NCBI GenBank assembly: GCA_002343425.1
Contig: DDSO01000058.1
Location: 22,316-45,778, forward strand
Origin: Brevundimonas sp. UBA2388
GTDB lineage: Bacteria > Pseudomonadota > Alphaproteobacteria > Caulobacterales > Caulobacteraceae
Direction of reading: 5' to 3'
Length of the DNA stretch: 23,463 bases
A model generated the notes under the pieces. The model searched no databases, was not told the origin of the DNA, and saw only the letters and a list, made by a program, of their open reading frames with translations. Below, one piece after another: positions 1 through 8,270 of the stretch; the stretch's first letter is position 1; each line of letters starts with the position of its first letter. A program made the translations under genes and the position numbers.

Positions 1-45
1 CCCGGTCGCTACGCGACCACCCTCCCCACTTAGGGGGAGGGAGAG
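1..45. repeat. Tandem intergenic hairpins, probable terminator of the M28 peptidase gene
   Basis: Two back-to-back inverted repeats are visible: GGTCGC (4-9) with GCGACC (13-18), and CCCTCCCC (20-27) with GGGGAGGG (34-41) around a six-base loop. They lie just past the stop codon of the minus-strand peptidase gene. The pattern resembles an abundant intergenic hairpin of Caulobacter and Brevundimonas genomes (recalled, not searched). It could help stop transcription, but no T-run is visible inside the window. No second copy was seen in the window. Confidence 0.55.
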
Positions 46-54
46 CGCAACCTT

Positions 55-1731
55 CTACCGCCGCTGGCTCGCGCTCGGCGCGCGCGCCGGACCGAACTCC
101 GAGCCCGGCATCCACTGCGGCCAGTCGCGGCTGTTGGCGAGGTCCTGACCGATGTTGAAGACCATCTCCAGATCCTCGACCTGACCGCGTAGATCCCAGT
201 CGGGCGACCATTCGTCGTCGGCCTGGTGATAGCGGCGGGCGCCGTATTCGGACCGCGACGCCTCACGCGCGGCGATCGGCTCATCGCGGAACGCGCCGCC
301 GCCGTCGGCATAGGCCATGGGCACGCCGCGCTTGGCGAGCGGGAAGTGGTCCGACCGGAAATAGCTGCCCGAGGCGGGGTTGCCGTCCGGCTTGGCGGTC
401 CGGCCCTGACGGGCGGCCTCTGCCGTGATGCGGGCGTCCAGATCCGACTGGCCCGAGCCGATGATGTCGACGTCCGCCACGCGGCCATAGACGTTCATGG
501 CGTCGACATTGAAGCCCGCCACCGTGGTCGCCAGCGGATAGATCGGGTTGGCGGCATAGTATTCCGAACCCAGCAGGCCGCTCTCTTCCGCCGTGAAGCT
601 GATCATCACGATCGAGCGTTCCGGGCGCGGTCCGGCGGCCCAGACGCGGGCCAGTTCCAGCAGGCCGGCGGTGCCCGTGGCATTGTCGACCGCGCCGTTG
701 AAGATGGCGTCGCCATTGGCGTCAGGCTCGCCGACGCCGATGTGGTCCCAGTGGGCGGTGTACAGGATGGTCTCGTCCGGATGGGTGCTCCCCGGCAGGC
801 GGGCGAGGACGTTCCGGGTGACGACCTGATTGGTGGCCACGTCAAACGTGCCGCTGAAGGTCGCGCCGGTCAGCTCGACCGGGCGGAAGTCCCGGCTGCG
901 CGCGGCGACCTTCAGGGCCTCGAAGTCCAGGCCCGAGCGGCGGAACAGGTCCACGGCGACATCGCGCTGGACCCAGGCCTCCAGCGCCACGCGCTCGGCG
1001 GCGGCGTTGGCGCGGACGATGTCGAACTGCGGCGTCGACCAGCTGTTCTGCACCGTCGCCCAGCCGTAGGAGGCCGGCGCCGTTTCGTGCACCACGATGA
1101 CCCCGGCGGCGCCCTGACGGGCCGCCTCCTCATACTTGTAGGTCCAGCGGCCGTAGTAGGTCATGGCCCGGCCGTTGAAGGTGTTCAGCTCGGGCTGTTC
1201 GAAGTCGGGGTCATTGACCAGCACGACGATGATCTTGCCGCGCACATCGACGTCCTTGAAGTCGTCCCACTGCCGCTCGGGCGCGTCGATGCCGTAGCCG
1301 ACGAAAACCAGCGGCGTGTCGCTCAGCATGACCTGGCTGCCCGGCAACCGGGTCGAAATGGTGATCTGCTGGCCCTGCGCCAGGGGGATGGTCTCGCCGC
1401 CGGCCTCGAACTGCAGACCGCGGAAGTTGGACGCCGTGAACCGGTTCAGCGTCACGTCCTGGGTCCAGCCGCCGTTCTCGCCGCCGGGCTGGAAGCCCGC
1501 CGCGGCATACTGCTCGCTCAGATAGCGGACGGTCATCTCCTCGGCCGGCGTGGCGATGCCGCGGCCCTGGAAACTGTCGTCGGACAGCACCCGGGCGTGC
1601 TCCGACAGCCGGGCGGCGTCGATGGTCGCGGCGGGCGCGGCCGGAGCGGCGACGCCGCCTCCTCCCATGCTGGCGCAGGCGGACAACAGGGCCGCGGCGG
1701 CAAGCGCGGCGGCGGTCGAAAACAGACGCAT
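55..1731 (-). CDS. M28 family zinc metallopeptidase, PA-domain lipoprotein
   Basis: Predicted exported peptidase of 558 residues (M28, aminopeptidase/glutamate carboxypeptidase-like). The chosen start gives a lipoprotein signal peptide with lipobox LSAC and Cys19. An open frame runs 172 codons further upstream, but that part overlaps the next gene antiparallel-free in another frame and lacks protein character. A protease-associated (PA) insert spans roughly residues 140-300. The co-catalytic zinc set of the family is visible: H327 and D329 in AHWDH, D349 in VDNATG, E382-E383 in AEES, D410 in NVD, and H502 in RYHQADDE. Such proteins remove N-terminal residues from peptides in the periplasm or at the outer membrane; the substrate cannot be told. 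The family is clear, the exact specificity is not. Confidence 0.93.
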   Translation of the reverse strand: MRLFSTAAALAAAALLSACASMGGGGVAAPAAPAATIDAARLSEHARVLSDDSFQGRGIATPAEEMTVRYLSEQYAAAGFQPGGENGGWTQDVTLNRFTASNFRGLQFEAGGETIPLAQGQQITISTRLPGSQVMLSDTPLVFVGYGIDAPERQWDDFKDVDVRGKIIVVLVNDPDFEQPELNTFNGRAMTYYGRWTYKYEEAARQGAAGVIVVHETAPASYGWATVQNSWSTPQFDIVRANAAAERVALEAWVQRDVAVDLFRRSGLDFEALKVAARSRDFRPVELTGATFSGTFDVATNQVVTRNVLARLPGSTHPDETILYTAHWDHIGVGEPDANGDAIFNGAVDNATGTAGLLELARVWAAGPRPERSIVMISFTAEESGLLGSEYYAANPIYPLATTVAGFNVDAMNVYGRVADVDIIGSGQSDLDARITAEAARQGRTAKPDGNPASGSYFRSDHFPLAKRGVPMAYADGGGAFRDEPIAAREASRSEYGARRYHQADDEWSPDWDLRGQVEDLEMVFNIGQDLANSRDWPQWMPGSEFGPARAPSASQRR

Positions 1732-1808
1732 GGACGAAACACCCTCAGCCGGAAACAGACGGCGGGACGTTAGGGCGCCGTCCGCCGGGTGTCGATGCGC
1801 GAGCGGCG

Positions 1809-2387
1809 TCAGGGCGCCGGTGCGACCGCCCCGCCGGCCGGCCAGTCGGTGTCCCCGATGCGGGTCAGGCGCATCTCGATCATCTGGCGCCGCGGCTGAC
1901 CTTCGGCCACCCAGGTCCCGACCTCGTGCCAGGTCCCGTCGCGGACCACGGCCACATATTCGATCCTGGCCCCCGGCCCGGCCGGCGTCTCCCAGCGGAA
2001 ACCGTCCTCGGTCACCTCGAACGGATAGTCGCCGGAATAGCCCTGGGCCCAGGACCGGAAGCCGTACCGGTTCGCCCGGGCGTCCCATGAAACGACCGCC
2101 ATGGCGTTGAACCCGGTCGAGCCGTCGGCGGCGTAGCCTCGCCCCTCGATGACCTTGATCGACCCGCCCAGCATCGGCCCGACCCGTTCGGTCTGGGTCA
2201 GGGTCATCGGTCCGTTCGGGCCGAAGACCGTCGCCTCGCCGCGCCATTCACCGTCCATGAAGGCGAGCCGGTCCATCGCCGCGCGCTGGGCCTCGGATCC
2301 GTTGGGTGATGCGGACATCTGGGCGCTGGCCGCCATCGGGGCGGCGAGCAGGACGGCGGCGAGCGCCAGGCTGGTGAGCGGCTTCAT
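1809..2387 (-). CDS. Exported DUF1579-like protein
   Basis: A 192-residue protein with a Sec signal peptide (hydrophobic residues 6-21, likely cut after ASA near residue 22). The mature part has the look of the DUF1579/lipocalin-like beta-barrel families: FMDGEWRGEA near residues 43-52, a repeated pattern of short beta strands, and WDARANRYGFRSW around residues 100-112. No catalytic motif is visible, so function is unknown. A strong GGAGG (2394-2398) precedes the start. It sits 77 bases upstream of the peptidase gene on the same strand and may be cotranscribed with it. It has its own promoter with a palindromic operator candidate, so its expression is probably controlled by a repressor not encoded here. 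Assignment to DUF1579 is by pattern only. Confidence 0.8.
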   Translation of the reverse strand: MKPLTSLALAAVLLAAPMAASAQMSASPNGSEAQRAAMDRLAFMDGEWRGEATVFGPNGPMTLTQTERVGPMLGGSIKVIEGRGYAADGSTGFNAMAVVSWDARANRYGFRSWAQGYSGDYPFEVTEDGFRWETPAGPGARIEYVAVVRDGTWHEVGTWVAEGQPRRQMIEMRLTRIGDTDWPAGGAVAPAP

Positions 2388-2402
2388 GACGTACCTCCGT
2401 TA

Positions 2403-2425
2403 TACTTTGCTACATAAAGTACTTT
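2403..2425. promoter_or_regulatory. Palindromic operator candidate
   Basis: TACTTT (2403-2408) and AAAGTA (2416-2421) form an inverted repeat around GCTACAT. The right arm also starts a second perfect palindrome AAAGTACTTT (2416-2425), giving three related half-sites. The element covers the -10 of the promoter just described, the classic place for a repressor to bind. No regulator gene lies nearby, so the binding protein is unknown. Confidence 0.5.
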
Positions 2426-2439
2426 TGCCTCCGGGACAA
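2411..2439 (-). promoter_or_regulatory. Promoter candidate of the DUF1579-like gene
   Basis: On the minus strand, TTGTCC (2439-2434) and TATGTA (2416-2411) are separated by exactly 17 bases and lie about 25 bases upstream of the start codon. Spacing and both hexamers fit a housekeeping-sigma promoter. The -10 hexamer lies inside the palindrome annotated at 2403-2425. Confidence 0.5.
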
Positions 2440-2448
2440 GCACGCACG

Positions 2449-2479
2449 AAAAACCCGCCGACGCGGGGCGCCGGCGGGT
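2449..2479 (-). terminator. Intrinsic terminator of the pet operon
   Basis: Read on the minus strand, ACCCGCCG (2479-2472) pairs with CGGCGGGT (2460-2453) around an 11-base loop, followed at once by a run of T (opposite A 2449-2453). It lies 28 bases after the petC stop codon. This is a textbook rho-independent terminator. Confidence 0.85.
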
Positions 2480-2506
2480 CATGTCGATATCGGTGGGGTC
2501 GAAGCC

Positions 2507-3382
2507 CTAGTGGGCTACGCCCTTCCAGATGCGGCGATAGCTCAGATAGGTCACACCGGCGAAGATGAAGAGGAAGATCAGCACGCCGATGCCGGTCTGT
2601 TTGCGCTGCTCCTGCTTGGGATCCGAGGCCCAGGCGATATAGGCCGCGACGTCCTTGGACATCTGGTCGACCGAGGCGACGGTGTCGTCGTCATAGGTCA
2701 CCTGACCGTCCGTCAGCGGATTGGGCATGGCGATGAAGCCGCCCGGCGGCACATGCTCCGTGCCCTCCGGCATGAAGGGCGTCAGGTCGCCGGCCATATA
2801 TTCGTTGTAGTACTGGCCGGGCCGGATCTGCAGGCCCTGCGGCACGGCCGCATAGCCGGTCAGCAGCGAATAGATGTAGTTGGCGCCGTCGTGACGGGCC
2901 TTGGCCATGACCGACAGGTCGGGCGGCGACGCCCCGCCGTTCGCTGCGGCCGCAGCCGTGGCGTTCGGATAGGGATTGGGGAAGCGGTCGGCGGCGGTGC
3001 CGTCGCGCATGATCGGTTCACCGGTCTCGGTGTCGATGTCCGCGATCTGGACCTCGGCGGCCAGCGCCTTGACGAACCGGTTCTCGGCCGGGCTCGCCTG
3101 ATCCGACAGATAGAACGGCCCGCCCGGCTCGGCCAGGGTACGGAAATACATCAGGTCCATGCCGTGGCAGGACGCGCAGACTTCCCGATAGACCTTGTAG
3201 CCGCGCTGCAGCTGGTTCCGGTCGAAGGTCCCGAACGGGCCTTCGAAGCTGAAACCGCCGCTGCGCGGATGCTTGGCCTCGCCGGCCGCAAGGGCGGGCT
3301 GGGCTGCGAACGCCAGACCGGCGGCGGCGGCGATCAGGACCAGGGTCTTCTTCATGGCGCGGATATTCATTTGGAGGGTCAT
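2507..3382 (-). CDS. petC: Cytochrome c1, bc1 complex
   Basis: Haem-c subunit of ubiquinol-cytochrome c reductase; it passes electrons from the Rieske protein to soluble or membrane cytochrome c on the periplasmic side. Of 291 residues, the first 33 form a signal peptide ending in ALA. The haem is bound at CASCH (C69, C72, H73); Met219 in FIAMPNPL is the likely sixth ligand. A single membrane helix near residues 264-282 anchors the C-terminus, followed by the basic tail RRIWKG. The start at 3382 is 8 bases after the petB stop; MKKTLVL at 3355 is an alternative start and gives a more typical signal peptide. Last gene of petABC, followed by a strong terminator. Unlike in some rhizobia, it is not fused to cytochrome b. 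Confidence 0.97.
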   Translation of the reverse strand: MTLQMNIRAMKKTLVLIAAAAGLAFAAQPALAAGEAKHPRSGGFSFEGPFGTFDRNQLQRGYKVYREVCASCHGMDLMYFRTLAEPGGPFYLSDQASPAENRFVKALAAEVQIADIDTETGEPIMRDGTAADRFPNPYPNATAAAAANGGASPPDLSVMAKARHDGANYIYSLLTGYAAVPQGLQIRPGQYYNEYMAGDLTPFMPEGTEHVPPGGFIAMPNPLTDGQVTYDDDTVASVDQMSKDVAAYIAWASDPKQEQRKQTGIGVLIFLFIFAGVTYLSYRRIWKGVAH

Positions 3383-3390
3383 GGTCGCGC

Positions 3391-4686
3391 TCAGCCCTTC
3401 TCAGCGTCGCCGCCGAGGACCGGCTCCGAGATCGTCGCAGGGATCGGTTGCGGCGTCTCGCGCAGGCCCACCAGGGGCATGATGATGGCGAAGAAGGCGA
3501 AATAGTAGAGCGTCGCGAACCGGGTCAGCCACAGATAGCTGTTCAGGTCTCCGTCGATCAGGATGAAGGTCTTGAAGTCCCCGATCACCGGCGCGTCGGG
3601 CAGTTGCGCCCCGCACCAGCCGAGGATCAGGCCGTTGATCACGAACAGGACGAAGAACGTCCGCATGGTCGGGCGATAGCGCATCGACCGCACCTTCGAG
3701 GTGTCCAGCCAGGGCAGGACGAACAGGATGCCGATGGCCGCGAACATGGCCACCACGCCGCCGAACTTGTCGGGGATGGCGCGCAGGATCGCGTAGAACG
3801 GCAGCATGTACCACTCGGGCACGATGTGCGCCGGCGTCACCAGCGGATTGGCCGGAATGTAGTTGTCGGCGTGACCCAGGGCGTTCGGCATGAAGAAGAC
3901 GAACAGGGCGAACAGCATCAGGAAGACGATGATCGCGAACCCGTCCTTGACCGTGAAATACGGGTGGAAGGGCAGGGTGTCCTTCTTCTCACGGTCCTTC
4001 GGGATCAGGATGCCGACGGGGTTGTTCTGGCCCGCGGCGTGCAGCGCCCAGAGGTGCAGCACCACGCAGCCGGCGATGACGAACGGCAGCAGATAGTGCA
4101 GCGAGAAGAAGCGGTTCAGGGTGGCGTTGTCGATCGCCGGACCGCCGCGCAGCCAGATCAGCACCGGCTCGCCGATGACCGGGATGGCCCCGATCAGATT
4201 GGTGATCACCTCGGCGCCCCAGTAGGACATCTGGCCCCACGGCAGGACGTAGCCCAGGAAGGCGGTGGCGATCATCAGGAAGAAGATCAGGCAGCCGATG
4301 ATCCAGATCATCTCGCGCGGCGCCTTGTACGAGCCATAGTACAGCCCGCGCAGCATGTGCAGATAGACCGCGATGAAGAACATCGAGGCCCCGTTGGCGT
4401 GGGTGTAGCGGATCAGGTCGCCGCCGTTGACGTCACGCATGATGCGCTCGACCGAGGCGAAGGCCATTTCGGTGTTCGGCACATAGTGCATGGCCAGGAT
4501 CACGCCGGTGGCGATCTGGATGACCAGGCAGAGGGCCAGGATGCCGCCGAAGGTCCACCAGTAGTTGAGGTTCCTGGGGGTCGGCAGGGCCATATAGTCA
4601 GCGCCGAAGCGGACGATCGGCAGACGGGTGTCGAGCCATTTCTCGATGCCGGTCTTGGGGACGTAGGTGGATTCGTGGTCGCTCAT
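3391..4686 (-). CDS. petB: Cytochrome b, bc1 complex
   Basis: Membrane core of the bc1 complex, carrying haems bL and bH and both quinone sites. The protein has 431 residues and about eight hydrophobic helices. The four haem-ligand histidines are visible in two pairs: H96 (RYTHANGAS) with H197 (SLHYLLPF), and H110 ([13 protein letters not shown]) with H211 (VLHLWALH). The Qo-site signature PEWY is at residues 290-293. Length suits the bacterial family with both N- and C-terminal halves in one chain, not the split b6/subunit IV type. It lies 11 bases after petA and 8 bases before petC, so the three are clearly one transcription unit. Also called fbcB or cob in some genomes. Confidence 0.98.
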   Translation of the reverse strand: MSDHESTYVPKTGIEKWLDTRLPIVRFGADYMALPTPRNLNYWWTFGGILALCLVIQIATGVILAMHYVPNTEMAFASVERIMRDVNGGDLIRYTHANGASMFFIAVYLHMLRGLYYGSYKAPREMIWIIGCLIFFLMIATAFLGYVLPWGQMSYWGAEVITNLIGAIPVIGEPVLIWLRGGPAIDNATLNRFFSLHYLLPFVIAGCVVLHLWALHAAGQNNPVGILIPKDREKKDTLPFHPYFTVKDGFAIIVFLMLFALFVFFMPNALGHADNYIPANPLVTPAHIVPEWYMLPFYAILRAIPDKFGGVVAMFAAIGILFVLPWLDTSKVRSMRYRPTMRTFFVLFVINGLILGWCGAQLPDAPVIGDFKTFILIDGDLNSYLWLTRFATLYYFAFFAIIMPLVGLRETPQPIPATISEPVLGGDAEKG

Positions 4687-4697
4687 CGGTCTCGCCC

Positions 4698-5240
4698 TCA
4701 GCCGATCTTGATGCGGGTGTCGGAGAGGAACTCATACTCCGGCACGACGAGGTTCAGCGGCGCAGGGCCCTTACGAATACGGCCCGACGTATCGTAGTGC
4801 GACCCGTGGCAGGGGCAGAACCAGCCCCCGAAGTCGCCCGTCCCGAAGGTCGGGATACAGCCCAGGTGCGTGCAGTTGCCGATCAGGACCAGATACTGCT
4901 GGTGGCCTTCCTTGACCCGGTCGGCGTCGGCCTGGGGATCCGGCAGGCCGGCGCGGTCGTCCGCGCGGGCGGCCTGGATCTCGGCCGGGGTGCGATAGCG
5001 CACGAACACCGGCTTGCCCTGCCATTTGATGACAATCTGCTGGCCTTCCTGGACCTTCGTCATGTCGAATTCGATCGACGCCAGCGCCAGCGTGTCCGCG
5101 GCGGGGTTCATCGAATTGATCAACGGCCAGGCCATCATGCCCGCCGCACCCACGGCGGCCGCACCGGCCGCGATGTGGATAAAGTCCCGACGGGTGGCGT
5201 CGCCGCCCTCACCGTTCTCAGTCACGACCGATTCGGCCAC
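4698..5240 (-). CDS. petA: Rieske iron-sulfur subunit, bc1 complex
   Basis: The [2Fe-2S] subunit that takes the first electron from ubiquinol at the Qo site. It is 180 residues long. The N-terminus carries a Tat-type twin-arginine motif ([10 protein letters not shown]17-R18) and an uncleaved membrane helix at about 22-42. Cluster ligands are in CTHLGC (C123, H125, with C128) and CPCHGSHYD (C142, H145, with C144); C128 and C144 form the usual disulfide. The start codon is GTG at 5240, supported by GAGGAG six to seven bases upstream; no ATG alternative fits better. First gene of petABC, transcribed away from trmL across a 194-base divergent region. Confidence 0.97.
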   Translation of the reverse strand: MAESVVTENGEGGDATRRDFIHIAAGAAAVGAAGMMAWPLINSMNPAADTLALASIEFDMTKVQEGQQIVIKWQGKPVFVRYRTPAEIQAARADDRAGLPDPQADADRVKEGHQQYLVLIGNCTHLGCIPTFGTGDFGGWFCPCHGSHYDTSGRIRKGPAPLNLVVPEYEFLSDTRIKIG

Positions 5241-5434
5241 GTCCTACTCCTCGTACGCCGCTTTCCGGACCCGTCGGGCCCGGTTGGTTACGGCTTGGAT
5301 GCTTTAGCGCCTTCCCGGCAATCTGACCCGGCCCGGCATTGCGGCTCATCGCCGCAAACTGCGTCGCCTCTTTGAGAGGCAGTCGCATTTCGAGCCGCGA
5401 CAAGCCCCCGGGCCACGCGTAAGAGGGCCTTAGA
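5241..5434. promoter_or_regulatory. Divergent petA/trmL control region with two hairpins
   Basis: This 194-base region must hold the promoters of petABC (leftward) and trmL (rightward). Two inverted repeats are visible: TTGCGGC (5339-5345) with GCCGCAA (5351-5357), and GCCTCT (5366-5371) with AGAGGC (5375-5380). A GCTAAAGC box resembling the Caulobacter -10 consensus lies on the minus strand at 5308-5301, but a well-spaced -35 is not evident. No FNR-type TTGAT-N4-ATCAA box was seen. Confidence 0.4.
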
Positions 5435-5896
5435 ATGCGTCTCGCCCTTTTTCAACCGGCCATTCCCCAGAACGTCGGCGCCTGCATCCGATTGAGCGCC
5501 TGTTTCGGCGTGGAATTGCACATTATCGAGCCCGCCGGCTTCCGTTTTGACGACCGTGCGATGAAGCGCGCGGCGCTGGACTACGGCCCGCTGGGCCATA
5601 TGACGCGCCACGCGGACTGGGACGCCTTCCAGCGCGCCAGACTCGAACAGGATGGCGGCCCCGGCCGGCTGGTCCTGTTCACGACGAAGGGCGCGACGCC
5701 GCTGGACGAATTCGTTTTCCGACCGGAAGACATCCTGCTGTTTGGCAGCGAACCTTCCGGGGCCCCGGAGTTCGTGCACGAGGCGGCCGATGCCCGGGTG
5801 GTGATTCCGATCCAGCCGGAGGCCCGATCGCTGAACCTCTCGGTCAGCGCCGGGATCGCCCTGTGGGAGGCGCTGCGACAGACCGCGGCCGTCTGA
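5435..5896 (+). CDS. trmL: tRNA (cytidine(34)-2'-O)-methyltransferase TrmL
   Basis: SPOUT-family methyltransferase that adds a 2'-O-methyl group to the wobble base (C34 or cmnm5U34) of tRNA-Leu isoacceptors, using S-adenosylmethionine. At 153 residues it has the compact length of TrmL, without extra RNA-binding domains. The trefoil-knot motifs are visible: PQNVGACIRL (11-20), LLFGSEPSGAPE (101-112) and IPIQPEARSLNLSVSAGIAL (about 124-143). The start is supported by AAGAGGG at 5421-5427. It diverges from petA and converges on the TlpA-like gene, with only 8 bases between the two stops. No sign of transfer. Confidence 0.94.
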   Translation: MRLALFQPAIPQNVGACIRLSACFGVELHIIEPAGFRFDDRAMKRAALDYGPLGHMTRHADWDAFQRARLEQDGGPGRLVLFTTKGATPLDEFVFRPEDILLFGSEPSGAPEFVHEAADARVVIPIQPEARSLNLSVSAGIALWEALRQTAAV

Positions 5897-5904
5897 CCTC
5901 TCCC

Positions 5905-6699
5905 TCATCGCAGACGGGCGATCGCCGCGCCGATCTGCTCCGGCGCGATCTCCCCGACATGGGCCTCGACCAGACGGCCGTCGCGATCCAGGAACAGGGT
6001 GACGGGCAGACCCACAGTGCCGTAGTGGCCCGGCACGGCCATGGCCCGGTCCAGCAGGACATTGTCGATCTCGAGCCCGGCCTCCTCCAGCCAGCCGGCG
6101 ACCTTCGCCTGTCCCTCGCCCTGGTTGACGAACAGGAAGCGGACCTCGGGATGGGCGTCCTGGGCCTGGGCCAGCGCCGGCATCTCGCGGCGACAGGGCG
6201 GACACCAGCTCGCCCACAGATTGATGACCGTGGGTCGCCCGTCGACGGCCGCCAGGTTCACCGCCCCGCCCTCCAGCCGGGCCAGAGTCATCGACGGGGC
6301 CGCGACCGGTTCCGTCCGCGAGGTCAGACGCTCCGTCGCCACCCCGGCCAAGGCGCAGGCCACGACCGGCGCTACCGCCCACAGCATCAGCCGCCGCTCG
6401 CGCAGCATCACGAACGCCGCGATCACGGCCGGCGCCATCGCCCAGACCCAGATGAATCCGCCCTGCCACACAGCCAGCGCCCTCAGCGGGTCGTCGGCGA
6501 AATAGCTCCAGTGGGCGATCACATGCGCCAGACGCGCCGCCCCCACCCCCGCCAGCACCGCCACCGTGCTCCAGCCATTGAAGCGCGGGCTTACACGGCT
6601 CGCCAGCACGCTCGACCCCAGCAGGAAGACGGCCACGCCGACGATGATGGCGAATCGTTCGCCGGACAGCACCAGCGGCCCCAGTTCGATCGCGTTCAT
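5905..6699 (-). CDS. TlpA-type membrane thioredoxin with Lgt-like N-terminal half
   Basis: Predicted periplasmic thiol-disulfide oxidoreductase of 264 residues. The C-terminal half (about 135-264) is a TlpA/ResA-like thioredoxin domain with active site WCPPC (165-169) and cis-proline GLPVT (P232). The N-terminal 125 residues have four hydrophobic stretches and carry GAARLAHVI (53-61) and PLRALAVWQGGF (71-82), which closely resemble helices of prolipoprotein diacylglyceryl transferase (Lgt). The catalytic histidine expected just after the WQGG motif of Lgt is replaced (FIWVWA), so transferase activity is unlikely. Proteins with this layout are annotated simply as TlpA family. No clear ribosome binding site precedes the ATG. 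Possible roles are cytochrome c maturation or reduction of other periplasmic cysteines; this is inferred. Confidence 0.87.
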   Translation of the reverse strand: MNAIELGPLVLSGERFAIIVGVAVFLLGSSVLASRVSPRFNGWSTVAVLAGVGAARLAHVIAHWSYFADDPLRALAVWQGGFIWVWAMAPAVIAAFVMLRERRLMLWAVAPVVACALAGVATERLTSRTEPVAAPSMTLARLEGGAVNLAAVDGRPTVINLWASWCPPCRREMPALAQAQDAHPEVRFLFVNQGEGQAKVAGWLEEAGLEIDNVLLDRAMAVPGHYGTVGLPVTLFLDRDGRLVEAHVGEIAPEQIGAAIARLR

Positions 6700-6921
6700 G
6701 CCGCAGCCGACAATGGCCGGGGCGCCGTCGGATCAACGACGACGTACGGGCCGGACATCCTGGCGATATCGACCCCGTGGCCGGTTAGAGAAACCACCTT
6801 CATGTCCGCACTTCCCCGCACCAGCGTGCTTTCGACGGTCACCCCTCGAGGTCCCGACCTCGGGGCGCAACGCGTCAGGTGGTCGCGAGGGCCCGCCGGG
6901 TCGTCGCGGAGACAGGCCGCC
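6700..6921. other. 222-base intergenic stretch with one strong hairpin
   Basis: The region lies between two minus-strand genes. The only clear structure is an inverted repeat CCTCGAGGTC (6844-6853) with GACCTCGGGG (6856-6865), containing one T-G pair and a two-base spacer. No T-run follows on the minus strand, so it is not a standard terminator of the dipeptidase gene. No convincing coding frame or RNA family was recognised. Confidence 0.4.
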
Positions 6922-8190
6922 CTACTCCGGCGCCCCTGTATCCGGCAGCCGCGCCAGCCCCGGCCGCTCGCCGCGCCTGCTCGCCGCCACGGCCTCCACC
7001 GCCCGCATCACCCGCAGCGCATTCTCCCCCGCCAGCTTGCGGATGTCGGCGTCGCTCCAGCCGTTGGCCATCAGCGCCGCCAGCAGCCGGGGATAGGCGT
7101 CCACCCCTTCCAGCCCGACCGGCAGGGAGCCGACCCCGTCATAGTCGCCGCCGAGGCCGACGTGATCGATGCCCGCCACGTCGCGGACGTGCTGGATGTG
7201 GGCGACCACATCGGCGATCGTGGCGACCGGCTGGGGATGCGCCGCCGTCCAGGCTCTCAGCCCGGCCGTCACCGCCGCCGGGTCGCCGGGATGCAGCGAC
7301 CCCAGCCGCGCGGCCTCGGCCGAACGTTCGGCGCCCCAGGCCCGAACCGCCTCCGAGACAAAGCCCGGCACGAAGGTGACCATCACCACCCCGCCGTCCT
7401 CCGGCATCCGCCGCAGCACGCTGTCGGGCACATTGCGCGGATGGGCCGTCACGGTGCGCGCCGACGAATGGGAGAAGATCACCGGCGCCTCGGACACCCG
7501 CATGGCGTCCAGCATGGTCTCTTCCGAGACATGGCTCAGATCGACCATCATCCCCAGCCGGTTCATCTCGCGCACCACGTCCTCGCCGAACGGCGACAGC
7601 CCGCCCCATTTCGGCGCATCGGTGGCCGCGTCGGCCCAGGTCGTGGTGCGCGAGTGGGTCAGGGTGATGTAGCGGGCGCCCGCGTCGTAAAATTCGCGCA
7701 GCAGGCCGAGCGAATCATCGATGGAATAGCCGCCCTCCATGCCGATCAGGCTGGCGATGCGGCCGCGCCGGTGGATGCGCTGGATGTCGTCGGCGGTGGT
7801 CGCCAGTTCGAATACGTCGGGATGGGCCGCAACCAGCCGCTTGACGGTGTCGATCTGCTCGAAGGTCGCCACGGCCGCGTCAGGCGGCGTCATCGAGGCG
7901 GGCACATAGACCGACCAGAACTGGCCCCCCATGCCGCCGGCCCGCAGGCGCGGGATGTCCGTGTGCAGATCGGTCGAGGCGTCGAGGTTGGTGGTCAGAT
8001 CGACCGCATGGGGATCGTTGCCGTGGTTCTGGCGCAGCGCCCAGGGCAGGTCATTGTGCCCGTCGATCAGCGGCGTCCGCTCCAGAATCCGCCGCGCCCT
8101 CGCCTCGCCTGCCGCGTCTGTGGTCTGCGCCAGGACCGGACCGGCCATCAGGGCGGCGGCGACGGTGGTCAGAAGGACGGCGCGGATCAT
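6922..8190 (-). CDS. Membrane dipeptidase, M19 family, exported
   Basis: Zinc-dependent dipeptidase of the renal dipeptidase family, 422 residues, acting on dipeptides (often L-D mixed) in the periplasm. A Sec signal peptide covers about residues 1-21 (cut after VLA). Binuclear zinc ligands match the family: H45 and D47 in IDGHND, bridging E152 in IGMEGG, H220 in DLSHVS, H241 in FSHSSAR, and D349 in LGGDYDG. Length is normal for M19. The gene diverges from hemF across 80 bases. A role in peptidoglycan-peptide or dietary peptide use is inferred from the family; the substrate is not evident. Confidence 0.95.
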   Translation of the reverse strand: MIRAVLLTTVAAALMAGPVLAQTTDAAGEARARRILERTPLIDGHNDLPWALRQNHGNDPHAVDLTTNLDASTDLHTDIPRLRAGGMGGQFWSVYVPASMTPPDAAVATFEQIDTVKRLVAAHPDVFELATTADDIQRIHRRGRIASLIGMEGGYSIDDSLGLLREFYDAGARYITLTHSRTTTWADAATDAPKWGGLSPFGEDVVREMNRLGMMVDLSHVSEETMLDAMRVSEAPVIFSHSSARTVTAHPRNVPDSVLRRMPEDGGVVMVTFVPGFVSEAVRAWGAERSAEAARLGSLHPGDPAAVTAGLRAWTAAHPQPVATIADVVAHIQHVRDVAGIDHVGLGGDYDGVGSLPVGLEGVDAYPRLLAALMANGWSDADIRKLAGENALRVMRAVEAVAASRRGERPGLARLPDTGAPE

Positions 8191-8270
8191 GGCAGGCTCC
8201 CGGAGATGCGACGGCGGACAGTGGCAGACGGGGGTGGTGCGTCAACGGCCAGACGGACTACAGGAAGCGA

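Noticed and set aside
1732..2247. N-terminal extension of the M28 peptidase frame by 172 codons.
   Set aside because: It overlaps the DUF1579-like gene in another frame, is Arg/Gly-rich, and would bury a perfect lipoprotein signal peptide in the middle of the protein.
5241..5434. FNR/FixK-type oxygen control site for the bc1 operon.
   Set aside because: No TTGAT-N4-ATCAA or close variant was found on either strand in the region.
6802..6921. A possible small gene starting at the ATG at 6802.
   Set aside because: There is no ribosome binding site, the frame has no stop before it runs deep into the antisense of the dipeptidase gene, and the product is Arg/Pro-rich without family features.
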